Below are positions 35,341-44,508 of a stretch of 64,000 nt of DNA, piece after piece. The stretch's first letter is position 1; each line of letters begins with the position of its first letter. A model generated the notes under the pieces. The model was not told the origin of the DNA and did not search any database. It saw only the letters and a list, made by a program, of their open reading frames with translations. Origin of the DNA: JAHEZL01 sp046074525 (GTDB lineage: Bacteria; Bacteroidota; Bacteroidia; Flavobacteriales_C; GCA-002722245). Location of the stretch: positions 62,001 through 126,000 of the forward strand of contig JBJTOK010000071.1 of NCBI GenBank assembly GCA_046074525.1, in the 5' to 3' direction. Both the position numbers and the translations under genes were made by a program.

Positions 35341-36531
35341 TTATACAGATATTTTCAATTGTATTTGTGTTCCCCGTTTTATCTCGGAGATGATATTAAA
35401 ATCGCCTTGCATTTGTGTTGCGCGGTGTTGCATGTTGTTAAGTCCTTTTCCTTTCTTGATGGTACTTCTATCGAAGCCGTCTCCATCGTCCTTCACTTCA
35501 ATAAAAACAAAATTGTCTCTGATGCCGATACTGAGATCCACTCTTTTGCAATTGGAGTACTTGGCGGCATTGGTCATGGCCTCCTTAAAAAGCATGATGA
35601 TATGCCGTCCAAAGTAGGGAGGCAAAATAAGTTTGGGTAAGGTTTCCGGCTGGGTGGTGGTATAAAAATTTATATGTAGCGACTGGTAGAAATCCTCGCC
35701 AAAATCTTTGAGGTAATCAAATACTTCCGATAGATCATCACTTTTTGTATCAATGGCCCAGATGAAATCGCGTGAGCTTTGGTACAAGACTTTAGATGTT
35801 ATTTCAATTTTTCCTAAAATGTCTTTTGTTTTTTCATCTGTTGTGTTGGAAAGAGAAAGAAGGTTGCTGTTGAGCGTAATAGCTGCGAGTTTATTACCCA
35901 TTTCGTCATGAAAGTCGCGGGCGATTTGTTGTCGCACTTTTTCCATATTCGTTCTTTCAATAAGCTCCTGAGTTTGCTTTTTCATGGAGTATTCGTAAAA
36001 CAAAACAAGAGCGGCGATATTTAATATAAACATGAGGCGCTTCATGTAATAGCCTTCGCTGGAGGTTTGCTCTAGGTCCAGACTATAGTCGTATGCCGAA
36101 AAATAGTCAAGTAAATAAAAACCGAGGAAGGTAAGCAGAATCACCACCAACCAATAGAAACCAACTTTTCTTCCCTTGAAAATATAGGCAGCTACAGGAA
36201 CGTTAATCACCGCCTGTAAATCCATGGAGTGAATACCTCCTGTTCTCCAGGCAGAAGTCACTGATGCAGCCCATACTACAGCACATAAAAGAAAAGCAGG
36301 TATGTCGAGATCTCCCGAATTTTTAACCACTAAAATCACAAGACCTGAAAATATTAATGCAGTGAGCAATACAATGGTGTTGGCGTTAATGCCAATAACA
36401 AAAAAGTTGTAAATCCCCATGAGTAATGCCAAACTACCAGCGATTGTGACATACATAATCATGAAGCGTGCGCGGCGAAAGGTGTTAGCATCGCTCTTTA
36501 ATTTCGGATGGATGTATTGGTCGATGATCAA
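35341..36531 (-). CDS. membrane sensor histidine kinase (HisKA_3 type)
   Basis: A 396-residue kinase with about six hydrophobic membrane segments (roughly 25-195), a short coiled linker, and a NarX-type dimerisation domain. The phosphoacceptor His lies in ARDFHDEMGNKLAAI. The HATPase domain (about 300-396) contains FKEAMTNAAKYSNCK and the G-boxes VKDDGDGFD and KGLNNMQHRA. There is no large extracellular loop, so the signal may be sensed within the membrane. It is the cognate partner of the following response regulator. Confidence 0.93.
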   Translation of the reverse strand: MIIDQYIHPKLKSDANTFRRARFMIMYVTIAGSLALLMGIYNFFVIGINANTIVLLTALIFSGLVILVVKNSGDLDIPAFLLCAVVWAASVTSAWRTGGIHSMDLQAVINVPVAAYIFKGRKVGFYWLVVILLTFLGFYLLDYFSAYDYSLDLEQTSSEGYYMKRLMFILNIAALVLFYEYSMKKQTQELIERTNMEKVRQQIARDFHDEMGNKLAAITLNSNLLSLSNTTDEKTKDILGKIEITSKVLYQSSRDFIWAIDTKSDDLSEVFDYLKDFGEDFYQSLHINFYTTTQPETLPKLILPPYFGRHIIMLFKEAMTNAAKYSNCKRVDLSIGIRDNFVFIEVKDDGDGFDRSTIKKGKGLNNMQHRATQMQGDFNIISEIKRGTQIQLKISV

Positions 36532-36619
36532 GATACAGGATTTTACCTGTCAAAGGTATAGAGAATTGATGATTCAAAATCCACCCTTTTAGGGTAGGAC
36601 ATTCGGTAGCAAATCAAAA

Positions 36620-36627
36620 TACTTTTG
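36620..36627 (+). promoter_or_regulatory. candidate -7 element of the LamG protein gene
   Basis: TACTTTTG is an exact TAnnTTTG match 23 bases before the ATG. No TTG is found at the preferred upstream distance, so only the -7 element is supported. Confidence 0.4.
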
Positions 36628-36650
36628 GCCAAACTTTAAACCAGTAAAAA

Positions 36651-37604
36651 ATGAAAAAACAATTACTCTTTTTTTCCCTCACAGTTTTAAGTGTGGTTTT
36701 GTTTGCCCAGGCACCTACAGACGGTCTTGTGGCAAAATATTATTTCAATTCAGGAAATGCTAGTGCCGATGTTGGTGTAAATAATGGCGTGGTAACGGGA
36801 GCTTCTAAAACTACAGATCGCTTCGGAAATCCAAATGCAGCATATTCTTTTGATGGTAATGACAACATTAAGGTGCCTTATTATTCTGCCTTGAATGTAA
36901 GTGCAGGATTAACCATAAGTGCTTGGGTAAAAATGAGTAATAATACTAATCAGCAGGCAATTGTTTCCAGATGGGCCAATTCAAAATCTACTGATCAGTA
37001 TTTGCTGATGACCTCTTCGGGCACACCTTTGATAGCTACCGGGAACCCTACATATTCAGCAAATGGAGTTACTTGTACTCCTACTTTTAATAACGGGGTT
37101 TGGTATCATGTGGTTTTTGAATGGACCAATAGCGGAGATCATAAATTGTTTGTAAACGGAGTTAAAACAGATTCTACTAGACTGGCATCCTTTGCCACAA
37201 TTAATTCCGTAGCGGTTAACGACCTTTATTTTGGAATGCAGAGCGGAGGAACAAGATATTTCAAAGGTGTTATTGATGATATCAGTATTTACAACAGAGC
37301 GCTGAATTACTCAGAAATTGCGGCTTTATATAATGAAATTGATTTTGCAACTTCAGTCGAAGATACAAAAGCAGCAGTAATGAGCATTTATCCTAATCCT
37401 GCTTCGGAAATGCTGCAGGTAGATTTAGGCACTTTGCAAAATGCATCTTTCAAGTTGTATTCGTTGCAAGGGCAGTTGCTTTTGCAGCAGGATAACCTGA
37501 GTGGCTCAAATGCATTGGATGTTTCAACTTTGGTTCCAGGGATTTATTTTACAGAAATTACTTCTGGTTCGGCAGTAAGCAGGATGAAGATAATGGTGGA
37601 GTAA
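36651..37604 (+). CDS. secreted LamG-domain protein with T9SS sorting domain
   Basis: A 317-residue exported protein. The signal peptide is about 1-19 (VVLFA-QAP). A LamG/concanavalin A-like jelly roll follows (about 24-230), with AYSFDGNDNIKVPY, LTISAWVKM and IDDISIYNRALNYSEI. A type-A sorting domain begins SIYPNPASEM. It probably binds carbohydrate or other cell-surface ligands; no catalytic site is apparent. It is divergent from the two-component operon and ends at a strong terminator. Another LamG/T9SS protein of the same layout is encoded at 54795-55712. Confidence 0.9.
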   Translation: MKKQLLFFSLTVLSVVLFAQAPTDGLVAKYYFNSGNASADVGVNNGVVTGASKTTDRFGNPNAAYSFDGNDNIKVPYYSALNVSAGLTISAWVKMSNNTNQQAIVSRWANSKSTDQYLLMTSSGTPLIATGNPTYSANGVTCTPTFNNGVWYHVVFEWTNSGDHKLFVNGVKTDSTRLASFATINSVAVNDLYFGMQSGGTRYFKGVIDDISIYNRALNYSEIAALYNEIDFATSVEDTKAAVMSIYPNPASEMLQVDLGTLQNASFKLYSLQGQLLLQQDNLSGSNALDVSTLVPGIYFTEITSGSAVSRMKIMVE

Positions 37605-37621
37605 CTTTTAAATGAATAATG

Positions 37622-37656
37622 AAAAAAAGCGCAGGGCATTGCTCTGCGCTTTTTTA
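37622..37656. terminator. bidirectional intrinsic terminator
   Basis: AAGCGCAG and CTGCGCTT form the stem around a 9-base loop, with A7 before and T6 after. It ends the LamG gene on the plus strand and can also serve the opposing HerA-like gene, which stops at 37692. Confidence 0.9.
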
Positions 37657-37691
37657 TGCGTTTTTTTACTGTTATGGTATAGGTTGGGTAT

Positions 37692-39257
37692 TTAAAAAAA
37701 AGAATTCTTCTTTTTTCTCCTCGATGTAGTGCTTCTTTTTGGTGATCCGAAAAGCACGCCAAACAAGCCTCTGGTAATTTCGCGGACTATGGTTTTGGTA
37801 ACACTGCTGTTCGCCACTGCTTTTATTGTTTCACCAATGCCCGATGATTTCTCTTCTTTTTCCTCTACCACTTTTTCTTCTTCCTCCGGCATTTCTTCCT
37901 GCGCAGGTTCCAGCTTTCCTTTGAGTATTTCGTAGGCGCTCTGACGATCGATCACTTCATTATATTCGGCAGCGATTTCCGATGCAGCTACGATTTCATC
38001 CTGTTCGGCAGAAGTGAGCACATCCATGCGTGATTGTGGTGCACACATTATTGTATGAACAAGTGGGGTAGGAGTTCCTTTTTCGCTGAGCACTGTTACC
38101 AATGCTTCGCCAATTCCAAGTTCTGTCAGAAGCTCGTCGGTTTTATAGAAATCCGAAGAAGGAAAATTTTCGGCTACGAGTTTGATGTCCTTGCGATCTT
38201 TGGCTGTAAACGCGCGCAGGGCATGTTGTACTTTAGCGCCAAGCTGACTCAATATTACATCCGGAATATCGGCAGGTGATTGTGTACAGAAGAAAATTCC
38301 AACGCCCTTGCTTCGAATAAGCTTAATGATGGTTTCCAACTGTTGCATCAATGTTTTGGAGGCTTCCTTGAAAATCAAATGCGCCTCGTCGATAAAAATG
38401 ACCAGTTTCGGTTCTCCTTTGTCGCCAATCTCCGGGAACCTGTTGTAAATTTCCGCCAGCAAACACAACATGAAAGTAGAGAAGAGCTTCGGTCGATCCT
38501 GGATATCTGTAAGTCGCAAAATGTTGATATAGCCATTGCCCTTGTCGTCCTTTTGCAGAAGATCTTCCACTTCAAAGGACTTTTCACCGAAGAACTTATC
38601 GCCGCCCTGCATTTCCAGCTCCAGCAACTTTCGCATGATCACGCCCGAAGTGGCTGTGGAAATGGCGCCGTAGTTTTGTGTGATTTCTTTTTTGCCGTCA
38701 CCTTCTGCTATGTGTTGCAGTGCTGAACGGAAATCCTTGATGTCGAGAAGAGGTAATTTTTTATCGTCGCAATATTTAAAAACGATGGCTACTGCGCCTT
38801 CCTGGTTTTCGTTTAGTTCAAGGACTTTTGAAAAAAGTACCGGACCAAATTCGGAAACGGTAGCACGCATTCTCAAACCCTTTTCATTGGAAATAGTCAT
38901 GAGTTCGGTAGGGTATTGTTGTGGAGCCCACGCAGCACCAATGCTTTCCATTCTTTCTCTGATCTTAGGATTTTCGCTGCCTGCTTTGGAAATTCCACTG
39001 ATGTCGCCCTTAATGTCCATAAGCAAAACATTAACGCTTTGTTCCGACAAGGCTTCAGCGATGCGCTGTATGGACTTTGTTTTTCCGGTTCCGGTGGCGC
39101 CGGCAATGAGTCCGTGGCGGTTGATTGTTGCCAGCGGTATTCTTACCTGCGATCCTTTGACAATGGTTTTGTTGTAAGTAGCACCTCCAAGAAGGATGCT
39201 TTTTCCATTAAAGCTGAAGGAAGTGTTGATTTGATTGGAGAATTGTTCAATGCTCAT
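37692..39257 (-). CDS. HerA-like ATPase of the DUF853 (YjgR) family
   Basis: A 521-residue soluble P-loop ATPase. Walker A is GATGTGKTKS (near residue 53) and Walker B is LVIFIDEAHLIF. FFCTQSPADIPDVIL carries the sensor Gln, and RPKLFSTFML belongs to the family core. The last 80 residues are acidic (PEEEEKVVEEKEEK) and then basic (SPKRSTTSRRKKK). Related to HerA/FtsK translocases, but the DUF853 group has no assigned function. No NurA-like nuclease is adjacent, so it is not a classical HerA-NurA pair. A small membrane-protein gene lies 12 bases upstream in the same direction. Confidence 0.9.
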   Translation of the reverse strand: MSIEQFSNQINTSFSFNGKSILLGGATYNKTIVKGSQVRIPLATINRHGLIAGATGTGKTKSIQRIAEALSEQSVNVLLMDIKGDISGISKAGSENPKIRERMESIGAAWAPQQYPTELMTISNEKGLRMRATVSEFGPVLFSKVLELNENQEGAVAIVFKYCDDKKLPLLDIKDFRSALQHIAEGDGKKEITQNYGAISTATSGVIMRKLLELEMQGGDKFFGEKSFEVEDLLQKDDKGNGYINILRLTDIQDRPKLFSTFMLCLLAEIYNRFPEIGDKGEPKLVIFIDEAHLIFKEASKTLMQQLETIIKLIRSKGVGIFFCTQSPADIPDVILSQLGAKVQHALRAFTAKDRKDIKLVAENFPSSDFYKTDELLTELGIGEALVTVLSEKGTPTPLVHTIMCAPQSRMDVLTSAEQDEIVAASEIAAEYNEVIDRQSAYEILKGKLEPAQEEMPEEEEKVVEEKEEKSSGIGETIKAVANSSVTKTIVREITRGLFGVLFGSPKRSTTSRRKKKNSFF

Positions 39258-39269
39258 TGCTTGTAATTT

Positions 39270-39698
39270 TTATTCAGGGGGATGGGTTTCTGCAAATTCT
39301 TTTCGTGCTTTTCTATGGTCGATATATTTAAAAGCGCGGTTGGTCAGAAAAATAGTAATTGCCGACAGCGCGATACAAATGTAGATATACCACCATTCAA
39401 AAAGATCAAAAATCAAACTTATCACAAAATAAAGATTGACATGTAAAACCAATCCGAGAATGATTTGCAGGTACAAACGTATCTTGAAGCCTTTTTCCGT
39501 TGAAATCCTTTCTTCTTCAATGCCGCGTTGTATTTTCTTGTCTTTTGAGATGGCATACTGAATGGCAAAGTGCCTTTTCACTTTTTTGTAAACTTTGAAA
39601 CTAAGGGCTGTCAGGAGGAAGTATCCCAGGGCGATTACGAAAGCGAGCGCTATCAGCCACCACAAGTTCGTGCGATCTGTTGTCAGCGTCAAGTACAT
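39270..39698 (-). CDS. small integral membrane protein, unknown function
   Basis: A 142-residue protein with three or more hydrophobic segments (about 13-34, 72-96 and 100-116). A basic cytoplasmic stretch (KVYKKVKRHF and KDKKIQRGIEEER) lies between the first and second. I recognise no family. It sits 12 bases before the HerA-like gene and is probably cotranscribed with it, which could hint at a membrane anchor for that ATPase. This is inference from position only. Confidence 0.65.
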   Translation of the reverse strand: MYLTLTTDRTNLWWLIALAFVIALGYFLLTALSFKVYKKVKRHFAIQYAISKDKKIQRGIEEERISTEKGFKIRLYLQIILGLVLHVNLYFVISLIFDLFEWWYIYICIALSAITIFLTNRAFKYIDHRKARKEFAETHPPE

Positions 39699-39809
39699 AC
39701 TTCCGTCCCTATTGAATTAAATGCTAACTTACTTTAAAATATACTAATAAAAACTGAAATTCGTCAAAAATGTTCGATTTTCATATTAGGAAACGTTAAA
39801 GCAGAAATT

Positions 39810-41300
39810 ATGTTTAAAAAAGTCATAAAAAAGATACTGATTGCGAATAGGGGTGAAATTGCTGTAAGAGTGATCCGCTCTGCGAAAGAGATGGGTGTTG
39901 AGACTGTAGCAGTATACTCTGATGTTGATAAAAACATGCCTTTCGTAAAACTGGCAGATAAAGCGGTGGCGATCGGTGGTCAGACTTCCCGTGAATCTTA
40001 CCTCGATATTGAGAAGATCATTAAAGTGTGCGTGGATGAGAAAGTTGATGCGGTGCATCCTGGGTATGGTTTTTTATCGGAAAACCCTGTGTTTGCCGAA
40101 CGTTTGGAGAAAGAGGGTGTTCGTTTGATCGGACCGTCTTCTTACTCTATGAAAATCATGGGCGATAAGCTGGAGTCCAAAAAAGCGGTGAAGAAGTTTG
40201 AAGTTCCCGTTATTCCTGGTTCTCCCGGAGCTATCAAAGATCATAAAGAGGTAAAGGAAATTGCAAAGAAAATAGGTTATCCTGTACTCATTAAAGCCTC
40301 TGCAGGAGGTGGGGGTAAAGGGATGCGCGCGGTGTATAGTGATGATGAACTGGAGTCGGCTTTTGAAAGAGCAACCGGTGAAGCTGAGGCTTCTTTTGGA
40401 AACGGTGCCGTGTTTGTTGAGAAATATATCCTCAATCCGAAGCACATCGAATTCCAGGTGATGGCCGATATGCACGGCAATGTTTTATACCTCTTTGAAC
40501 GCGACTGCTCGGTACAGCGCCGCCACCAGAAAGTGGTGGAAGAAGCACCGTCGGTGATTCTGGATGCCGGCCTCAGGAAAAGAATGGGGGAGTGTGCTGT
40601 GAACGTGGCCAAATCCTGCGATTACCTTGGCGCCGGAACCGTTGAGTTTATCGTTGACGAACAAAAGAATTTCTATTTCCTCGAGATGAATACGCGTTTG
40701 CAGGTGGAGCATCCGGTGACGGAGATGATCACCGGTCTCGACCTGGTGAAGGAACAAATTAAAGTGGCGCAGGGAGAAGCGTTGGCTTTCCGTCAGGAAG
40801 ACCTTAAAATTTCCGGTCACGCCCTTGAAGTAAGGGTTTACGCCGAAGATGTCGCCAACGATTTTGCTCCTGATAGCGGTGTCATCACTCATTATTCGGT
40901 GCCGAAGGGCCTGGGGGTGCGTGTGGATGACGGCTTTGAACAAGGCGGGGAGGTGTCGGTGTATTACGATTCCATGATTGCCAAGCTCATCACCCACGGT
41001 AAAACACGCGAGGAAGCAATTGAGAAAATGAAGTCGGCAATTTCCGAATATACCATCACGGGAGTGAAGACAACGTTGCGTTTTGCGCTTACGGTCTTCA
41101 ATCATGAAGAGTTTATCAGCGGTCGCTACGGCACCTCTTTCATCGCCAATAACTTCAAAAAAGAGGATTTGCAGGACGATACACACAATGAAACGGTGGC
41201 TCTCTTTGCTTCTTGGCTGCAGGGCAGAAACAAACAGGATGTGAAAAAATATAATGATTTAACATATCAAAAGGCATGGACACAACGTATTAACAGCTAA
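39810..41300 (+). CDS. accC: biotin carboxylase subunit of acetyl-/propionyl-CoA carboxylase
   Basis: A 496-residue ATP-grasp enzyme that carboxylates biotin on its carrier protein. The N terminus KKILIANRGEIAVRVIRSAKEMG is diagnostic. The glycine-rich ATP loop is KASAGGGGKGMRAV. Catalytic and biotin motifs are FVEKYILNPKHIEFQ and MNTRLQVEHPVTEMITG. The length suits a stand-alone subunit without a fused biotin carrier. No accB or carboxyltransferase gene is adjacent, so the acyl-CoA substrate (acetyl or propionyl) cannot be told. Confidence 0.93.
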   Translation: MFKKVIKKILIANRGEIAVRVIRSAKEMGVETVAVYSDVDKNMPFVKLADKAVAIGGQTSRESYLDIEKIIKVCVDEKVDAVHPGYGFLSENPVFAERLEKEGVRLIGPSSYSMKIMGDKLESKKAVKKFEVPVIPGSPGAIKDHKEVKEIAKKIGYPVLIKASAGGGGKGMRAVYSDDELESAFERATGEAEASFGNGAVFVEKYILNPKHIEFQVMADMHGNVLYLFERDCSVQRRHQKVVEEAPSVILDAGLRKRMGECAVNVAKSCDYLGAGTVEFIVDEQKNFYFLEMNTRLQVEHPVTEMITGLDLVKEQIKVAQGEALAFRQEDLKISGHALEVRVYAEDVANDFAPDSGVITHYSVPKGLGVRVDDGFEQGGEVSVYYDSMIAKLITHGKTREEAIEKMKSAISEYTITGVKTTLRFALTVFNHEEFISGRYGTSFIANNFKKEDLQDDTHNETVALFASWLQGRNKQDVKKYNDLTYQKAWTQRINS

Positions 41301-41346
41301 GATTGAGTTGGAATATTTTTTGTGATTCGTTACCTTAATACTTTAA

Positions 41347-41949
41347 ATGCAATTTAAAAAGTTATATATCATCCTTGGTTTAGCGGCTTTCTTAAGCCCG
41401 GGCTCCCTTTTTGCACAGGTGCAGAACGACGATACCTATACGCAATTGGAGATACGCAACGGCGATACCACTATTGTTACTTATGTGAGGGACATCGAGA
41501 TTCATCTGAGTAAAAATGCAGCAAAGAAATTAAGCAAGGAATATAAAGAATACCAACGCCTCCAGCGTTATGTGAAGAAAGTGTATCCATATGCTGTTCT
41601 CGCAGCAGAAAAATTAAAGGAATGCGAAGGAGAGCTGGCCGCGGCAAAAAATGATTACGAGCGTCGCAAAATCATGAAAAAAGTAGAAAAGGCTTTGGTT
41701 GATAAATATGGAGACGAATTAAAAAATCTTACCATCACTCAGGGAAAAATCCTGTTTAAGTTGATCGATAGGGAAACGGGCCATTCGTCCTATGAACTGG
41801 TGAGCGAGATGCGCGGTTCTTTTTCAGCGGCTTGCTGGCAGGGACTGGCTATTGTTTTCGGGCACAATCTCAAATCCACTTACGATCCCTACGGTGAAGA
41901 CAAAAACATCGAGGAAATCGTTTGGAAAATCCAAAGGGGGTTGATTTAA
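41347..41949 (+). CDS. DUF4294-family secreted protein
   Basis: A 200-residue protein with a signal peptide (about 1-23, GSLFA-QV). The mature part is helical and charged. VKKVYPYAVLAAEKLKE, LTITQGKILFKLIDRETG and SFSAACWQGLAIVFGHNLKS fit the Bacteroidota-specific DUF4294 family. Its role is unknown; a periplasmic location is implied. It is 46 bases downstream of accC and may share its transcript. Confidence 0.8.
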   Translation: MQFKKLYIILGLAAFLSPGSLFAQVQNDDTYTQLEIRNGDTTIVTYVRDIEIHLSKNAAKKLSKEYKEYQRLQRYVKKVYPYAVLAAEKLKECEGELAAAKNDYERRKIMKKVEKALVDKYGDELKNLTITQGKILFKLIDRETGHSSYELVSEMRGSFSAACWQGLAIVFGHNLKSTYDPYGEDKNIEEIVWKIQRGLI

Positions 41950-42030
41950 TCACAATTTTCTTCAAGTTTTTAACAACCTTCTTTTCGGGGGATTTTAATT
42001 TATATTTTAGCGCCATTAAATAAAAAAAAG

Positions 42031-43230
42031 ATGGCTAAAATATTAATTATCGGAGCGGGTGGTGTGAGTAACGTAGTTACCAAGAAATGCGCCCGTCTCC
42101 CTGAAGTTTTTACTGAAATTGTTCTCGCCAGCAGAACCAAGTCGAAATGTGATGCAATTGCTGCTGAAATAGGCGGAAACCGTGTTAAAACCGATCAGGT
42201 GGATGCCGATTACGCCGAAAACGTAATTGCCCTCATCAATAAATACAATCCGGATATCGTTTTGAATATCGCTCTTCCTTACCAGGATCTGGCGATTATG
42301 GACGCTTGTCTGGCCACCAAAAAACATTACCTCGATACAGCCAACTACGAGCCTAAAGATGTTGCCAAGTTTGAATACAGCTGGCAATGGGCTTACAAAA
42401 AACGCTTTGAAGATGCAGGCATCATGGCCTTGCTCGGTTGCGGATTCGATCCAGGAGTAACAGGGGTATTCACTGCCTATGCTGCAAAACATCATTTCGA
42501 CGAAATTCACTACCTCGATATCGTTGACGCCAACGCGGGCGATCACGGAAAAGCTTTTGCCACCAACTTCAATCCCGAAATCAATATCCGTGAGATTACT
42601 CAACGCGGAAAATACTGGGAAAATGGCGAGTGGAAAGAAACTGATCCATTGTCGGTGCACCGCCCGGTAACTTACCCGGAAGTGGGGCCTAAAGAAAGCT
42701 ACCTGCTTTTCCACGAAGAATTGGAATCGCTCGTGAAAAACTTCCCGACTTTGAAAAGAGCCCGTTTCTGGATGACTTTCGGACAGGAGTATCTTACTCA
42801 CCTGCGCGTAATGCAAAACATCGGTATCACCAGCATCAAACCAATCAAGTTCCAGGGCCACGATATTGTACCTATCGAATTTCTCAAGGCTTTGTTGCCT
42901 GAGCCGGGTTCTTTGGGTGAAAATTATACGGGTCAGACTTCGATCGGCTGCCAGATCCGCGGTGTGAAAGATGGTAAGGAAAGAACTTATTTCATCTGGA
43001 ACAATTGCAAGCACCAGGATGCATATAATGATGTACAAGGTCAGGGAGTTGCTTACACCACTGGTGTTCCTGCCATGATCGGTGCGTTATTGATGGCTAC
43101 CGGAAAATGGATGAAGCCTGGCGTTTGGAATGTTGAGGAATTTGATCCGAATCCTTTCCTTGATGTTTTGGGCCAATACGGTTTGCCTTGGCACGAAGAA
43201 ATCGACAAGCCTCTGGCATTCGAGAAATAA
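42031..43230 (+). CDS. carboxynorspermidine/carboxyspermidine synthase (saccharopine dehydrogenase family)
   Basis: A 399-residue NADPH enzyme with a Rossmann start, KILIIGAGGVSNVVTKKCAR. LLGCGFDPGVTGVFTAYA and FFIW-type NNCKHQDAYNDVQGQGVAYTTGVPAMIG (read in blocks) match the dehydrogenase of the alternative polyamine pathway. It condenses aspartate semialdehyde with a diamine (putrescine or 1,3-diaminopropane). The decarboxylase gene lies 61 bases downstream, which decides for polyamine rather than lysine metabolism. It is unrelated in sequence to the LYS1-like gene at 19791. Confidence 0.92.
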   Translation: MAKILIIGAGGVSNVVTKKCARLPEVFTEIVLASRTKSKCDAIAAEIGGNRVKTDQVDADYAENVIALINKYNPDIVLNIALPYQDLAIMDACLATKKHYLDTANYEPKDVAKFEYSWQWAYKKRFEDAGIMALLGCGFDPGVTGVFTAYAAKHHFDEIHYLDIVDANAGDHGKAFATNFNPEINIREITQRGKYWENGEWKETDPLSVHRPVTYPEVGPKESYLLFHEELESLVKNFPTLKRARFWMTFGQEYLTHLRVMQNIGITSIKPIKFQGHDIVPIEFLKALLPEPGSLGENYTGQTSIGCQIRGVKDGKERTYFIWNNCKHQDAYNDVQGQGVAYTTGVPAMIGALLMATGKWMKPGVWNVEEFDPNPFLDVLGQYGLPWHEEIDKPLAFEK

Positions 43231-43291
43231 AATTGAAAGTAAAAGTTTAGCCGCCGCTGGACTTTTATTTTAACCTTCAAATTGTAATACC

Positions 43292-44425
43292 TTGGACTTA
43301 AAATCTATCCCTAATCCCTGTTACGTTCTGGATGAAGTGAAATTCATCGCGAACATGGAGAAAATGAAGTGTGTGCAGGACGCCAGTGGCGCTAAAATTT
43401 TGTGCGCCCTTAAAGGCTTCGCGATGTGGAGTACTTTTCCTATGATGAAAAAATACCTGGCAGGTTGCACTGCAAGCTCTCTGTACGAGAGTCGCTTGTG
43501 CTACGAGGAAATGGGGGTGGATTCTCATGCTTGTGCGGTGATTTACCAGGAAAGTGAAATCAACGATTATATCAAGTACAATTCGCATCTGACTTTCAAT
43601 TCTATTTCACAATGGGAGAGTTTGAAAGGGAAGGTTCTGAAAAATAAAAAGAAGGTGCATTGTGCACTGCGTATCAATCCTGAATATTCTGATGTAGGAA
43701 CAGCGATCTATAATCCCTGTTCACCGGGTTCCCGCTTGGGCATTACTGCAGAGCACATGCCTAAACATTTGCCGAAAGGCATTGATGGCTTGCATTTCCA
43801 CGCTTTGTGCGAAAGCAATTCCGATTCACTGGAAAGAGTTTTGGAAGCGGTGGAAAGCAAATTCGGTCATTTGCTGCACGAAGCAAAATGGGTGAATTTT
43901 GGTGGCGGACATCATATCACCCGCGATGATTACGACACAGAATTACTTATCGAACTGATCAAGAATTTCAAGAAAAATTACAACGTTGAGGTTTATCTCG
44001 AACCAGGAGAAGCTATCGGCTGGAAGACGGGTTTCCTGCTCGCAAGGGTGGATGATATTGTTGAAGCCAATAACCAAAAGACGGTGGTGATGAATGTGTC
44101 GTTTACCTGTCACATGCCCGACTGTCTGGAAATGCCTTACAAACCTGCTGTTCGTGGTGAATCAAAAGCAAAGAAGCCTAAACATGTTTACACCTTTGGT
44201 GGTCCGACTTGTCTCTCCGGAGATTTTATCCGCGACTTCGGTTTTGATAAACCACTAAAGGTAGGTGATACTCTTATCTTCGAAGACATGATGCATTACA
44301 CTTTCGTGAAAACAACCATGTTCAACGGTGTGAATCATCCCTCTCTCGGTACTTTGAAGAGTAATGGTAAATTCAAACTGAACCGTAAGTTTAAGTACGA
44401 GGATTATAGGGATAGGATGTCGTAG
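43292..44425 (+). CDS. nspC: carboxynorspermidine/carboxyspermidine decarboxylase
   Basis: A 377-residue PLP enzyme of the alanine-racemase fold (group IV decarboxylases). K41 in LCALKGFAMW is the PLP lysine. HFHALCES, FGGGHHIT, YLEPGEAIG and the late FGGPTCLSGDF, with its catalytic Cys, follow. The start is a TTG at 43292: an in-frame stop lies seven codons upstream with no ATG between, and the first internal Met (22) would remove conserved sequence (IPNPCYVLDE). It completes spermidine or norspermidine synthesis without S-adenosylmethionine. The pair with the synthase is typical in Bacteroidota. Confidence 0.94.
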   Translation: MDLKSIPNPCYVLDEVKFIANMEKMKCVQDASGAKILCALKGFAMWSTFPMMKKYLAGCTASSLYESRLCYEEMGVDSHACAVIYQESEINDYIKYNSHLTFNSISQWESLKGKVLKNKKKVHCALRINPEYSDVGTAIYNPCSPGSRLGITAEHMPKHLPKGIDGLHFHALCESNSDSLERVLEAVESKFGHLLHEAKWVNFGGGHHITRDDYDTELLIELIKNFKKNYNVEVYLEPGEAIGWKTGFLLARVDDIVEANNQKTVVMNVSFTCHMPDCLEMPYKPAVRGESKAKKPKHVYTFGGPTCLSGDFIRDFGFDKPLKVGDTLIFEDMMHYTFVKTTMFNGVNHPSLGTLKSNGKFKLNRKFKYEDYRDRMS

Positions 44426-44441
44426 GATTTTTTTACTGCTG

Positions 44442-44490
44442 ATCGTCATTGCGAGGAGTTTTCGTACCCGAAAACCCGAAGCAATCCTTC
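44442..44490. repeat. dispersed repeat of the CGTCATTGCGAGGA...GAAGCAATCC type
   Basis: GATCGTCATTGCGAGGAG, then the small hairpin TTTTCG-TACC-CGAAAA, then CCCGAAGCAATCC. This arrangement is a short dispersed repeat seen in many bacterial genomes. A degenerate copy of its core lies at about 10496. Confidence 0.55.
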
Positions 44491-44508
44491 GTTTTTTTTT
44501 GTTCATTC

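Noticed and set aside
40485..41186. Antisense open frame (233 codons) opposite accC
   Set aside because: It mirrors the biotin carboxylase gene; there is no recognisable protein and no start context.
42043..43038. Long antisense open frame (331 codons) opposite the carboxynorspermidine synthase gene
   Set aside because: The plus strand encodes a well-conserved enzyme with a matching operon partner. The antisense frame has no domain and is explained by codon bias.
42031..43230. Lysine-pathway saccharopine dehydrogenase as the role of this gene
   Set aside because: The adjacent PLP decarboxylase and family blocks place it in polyamine synthesis.
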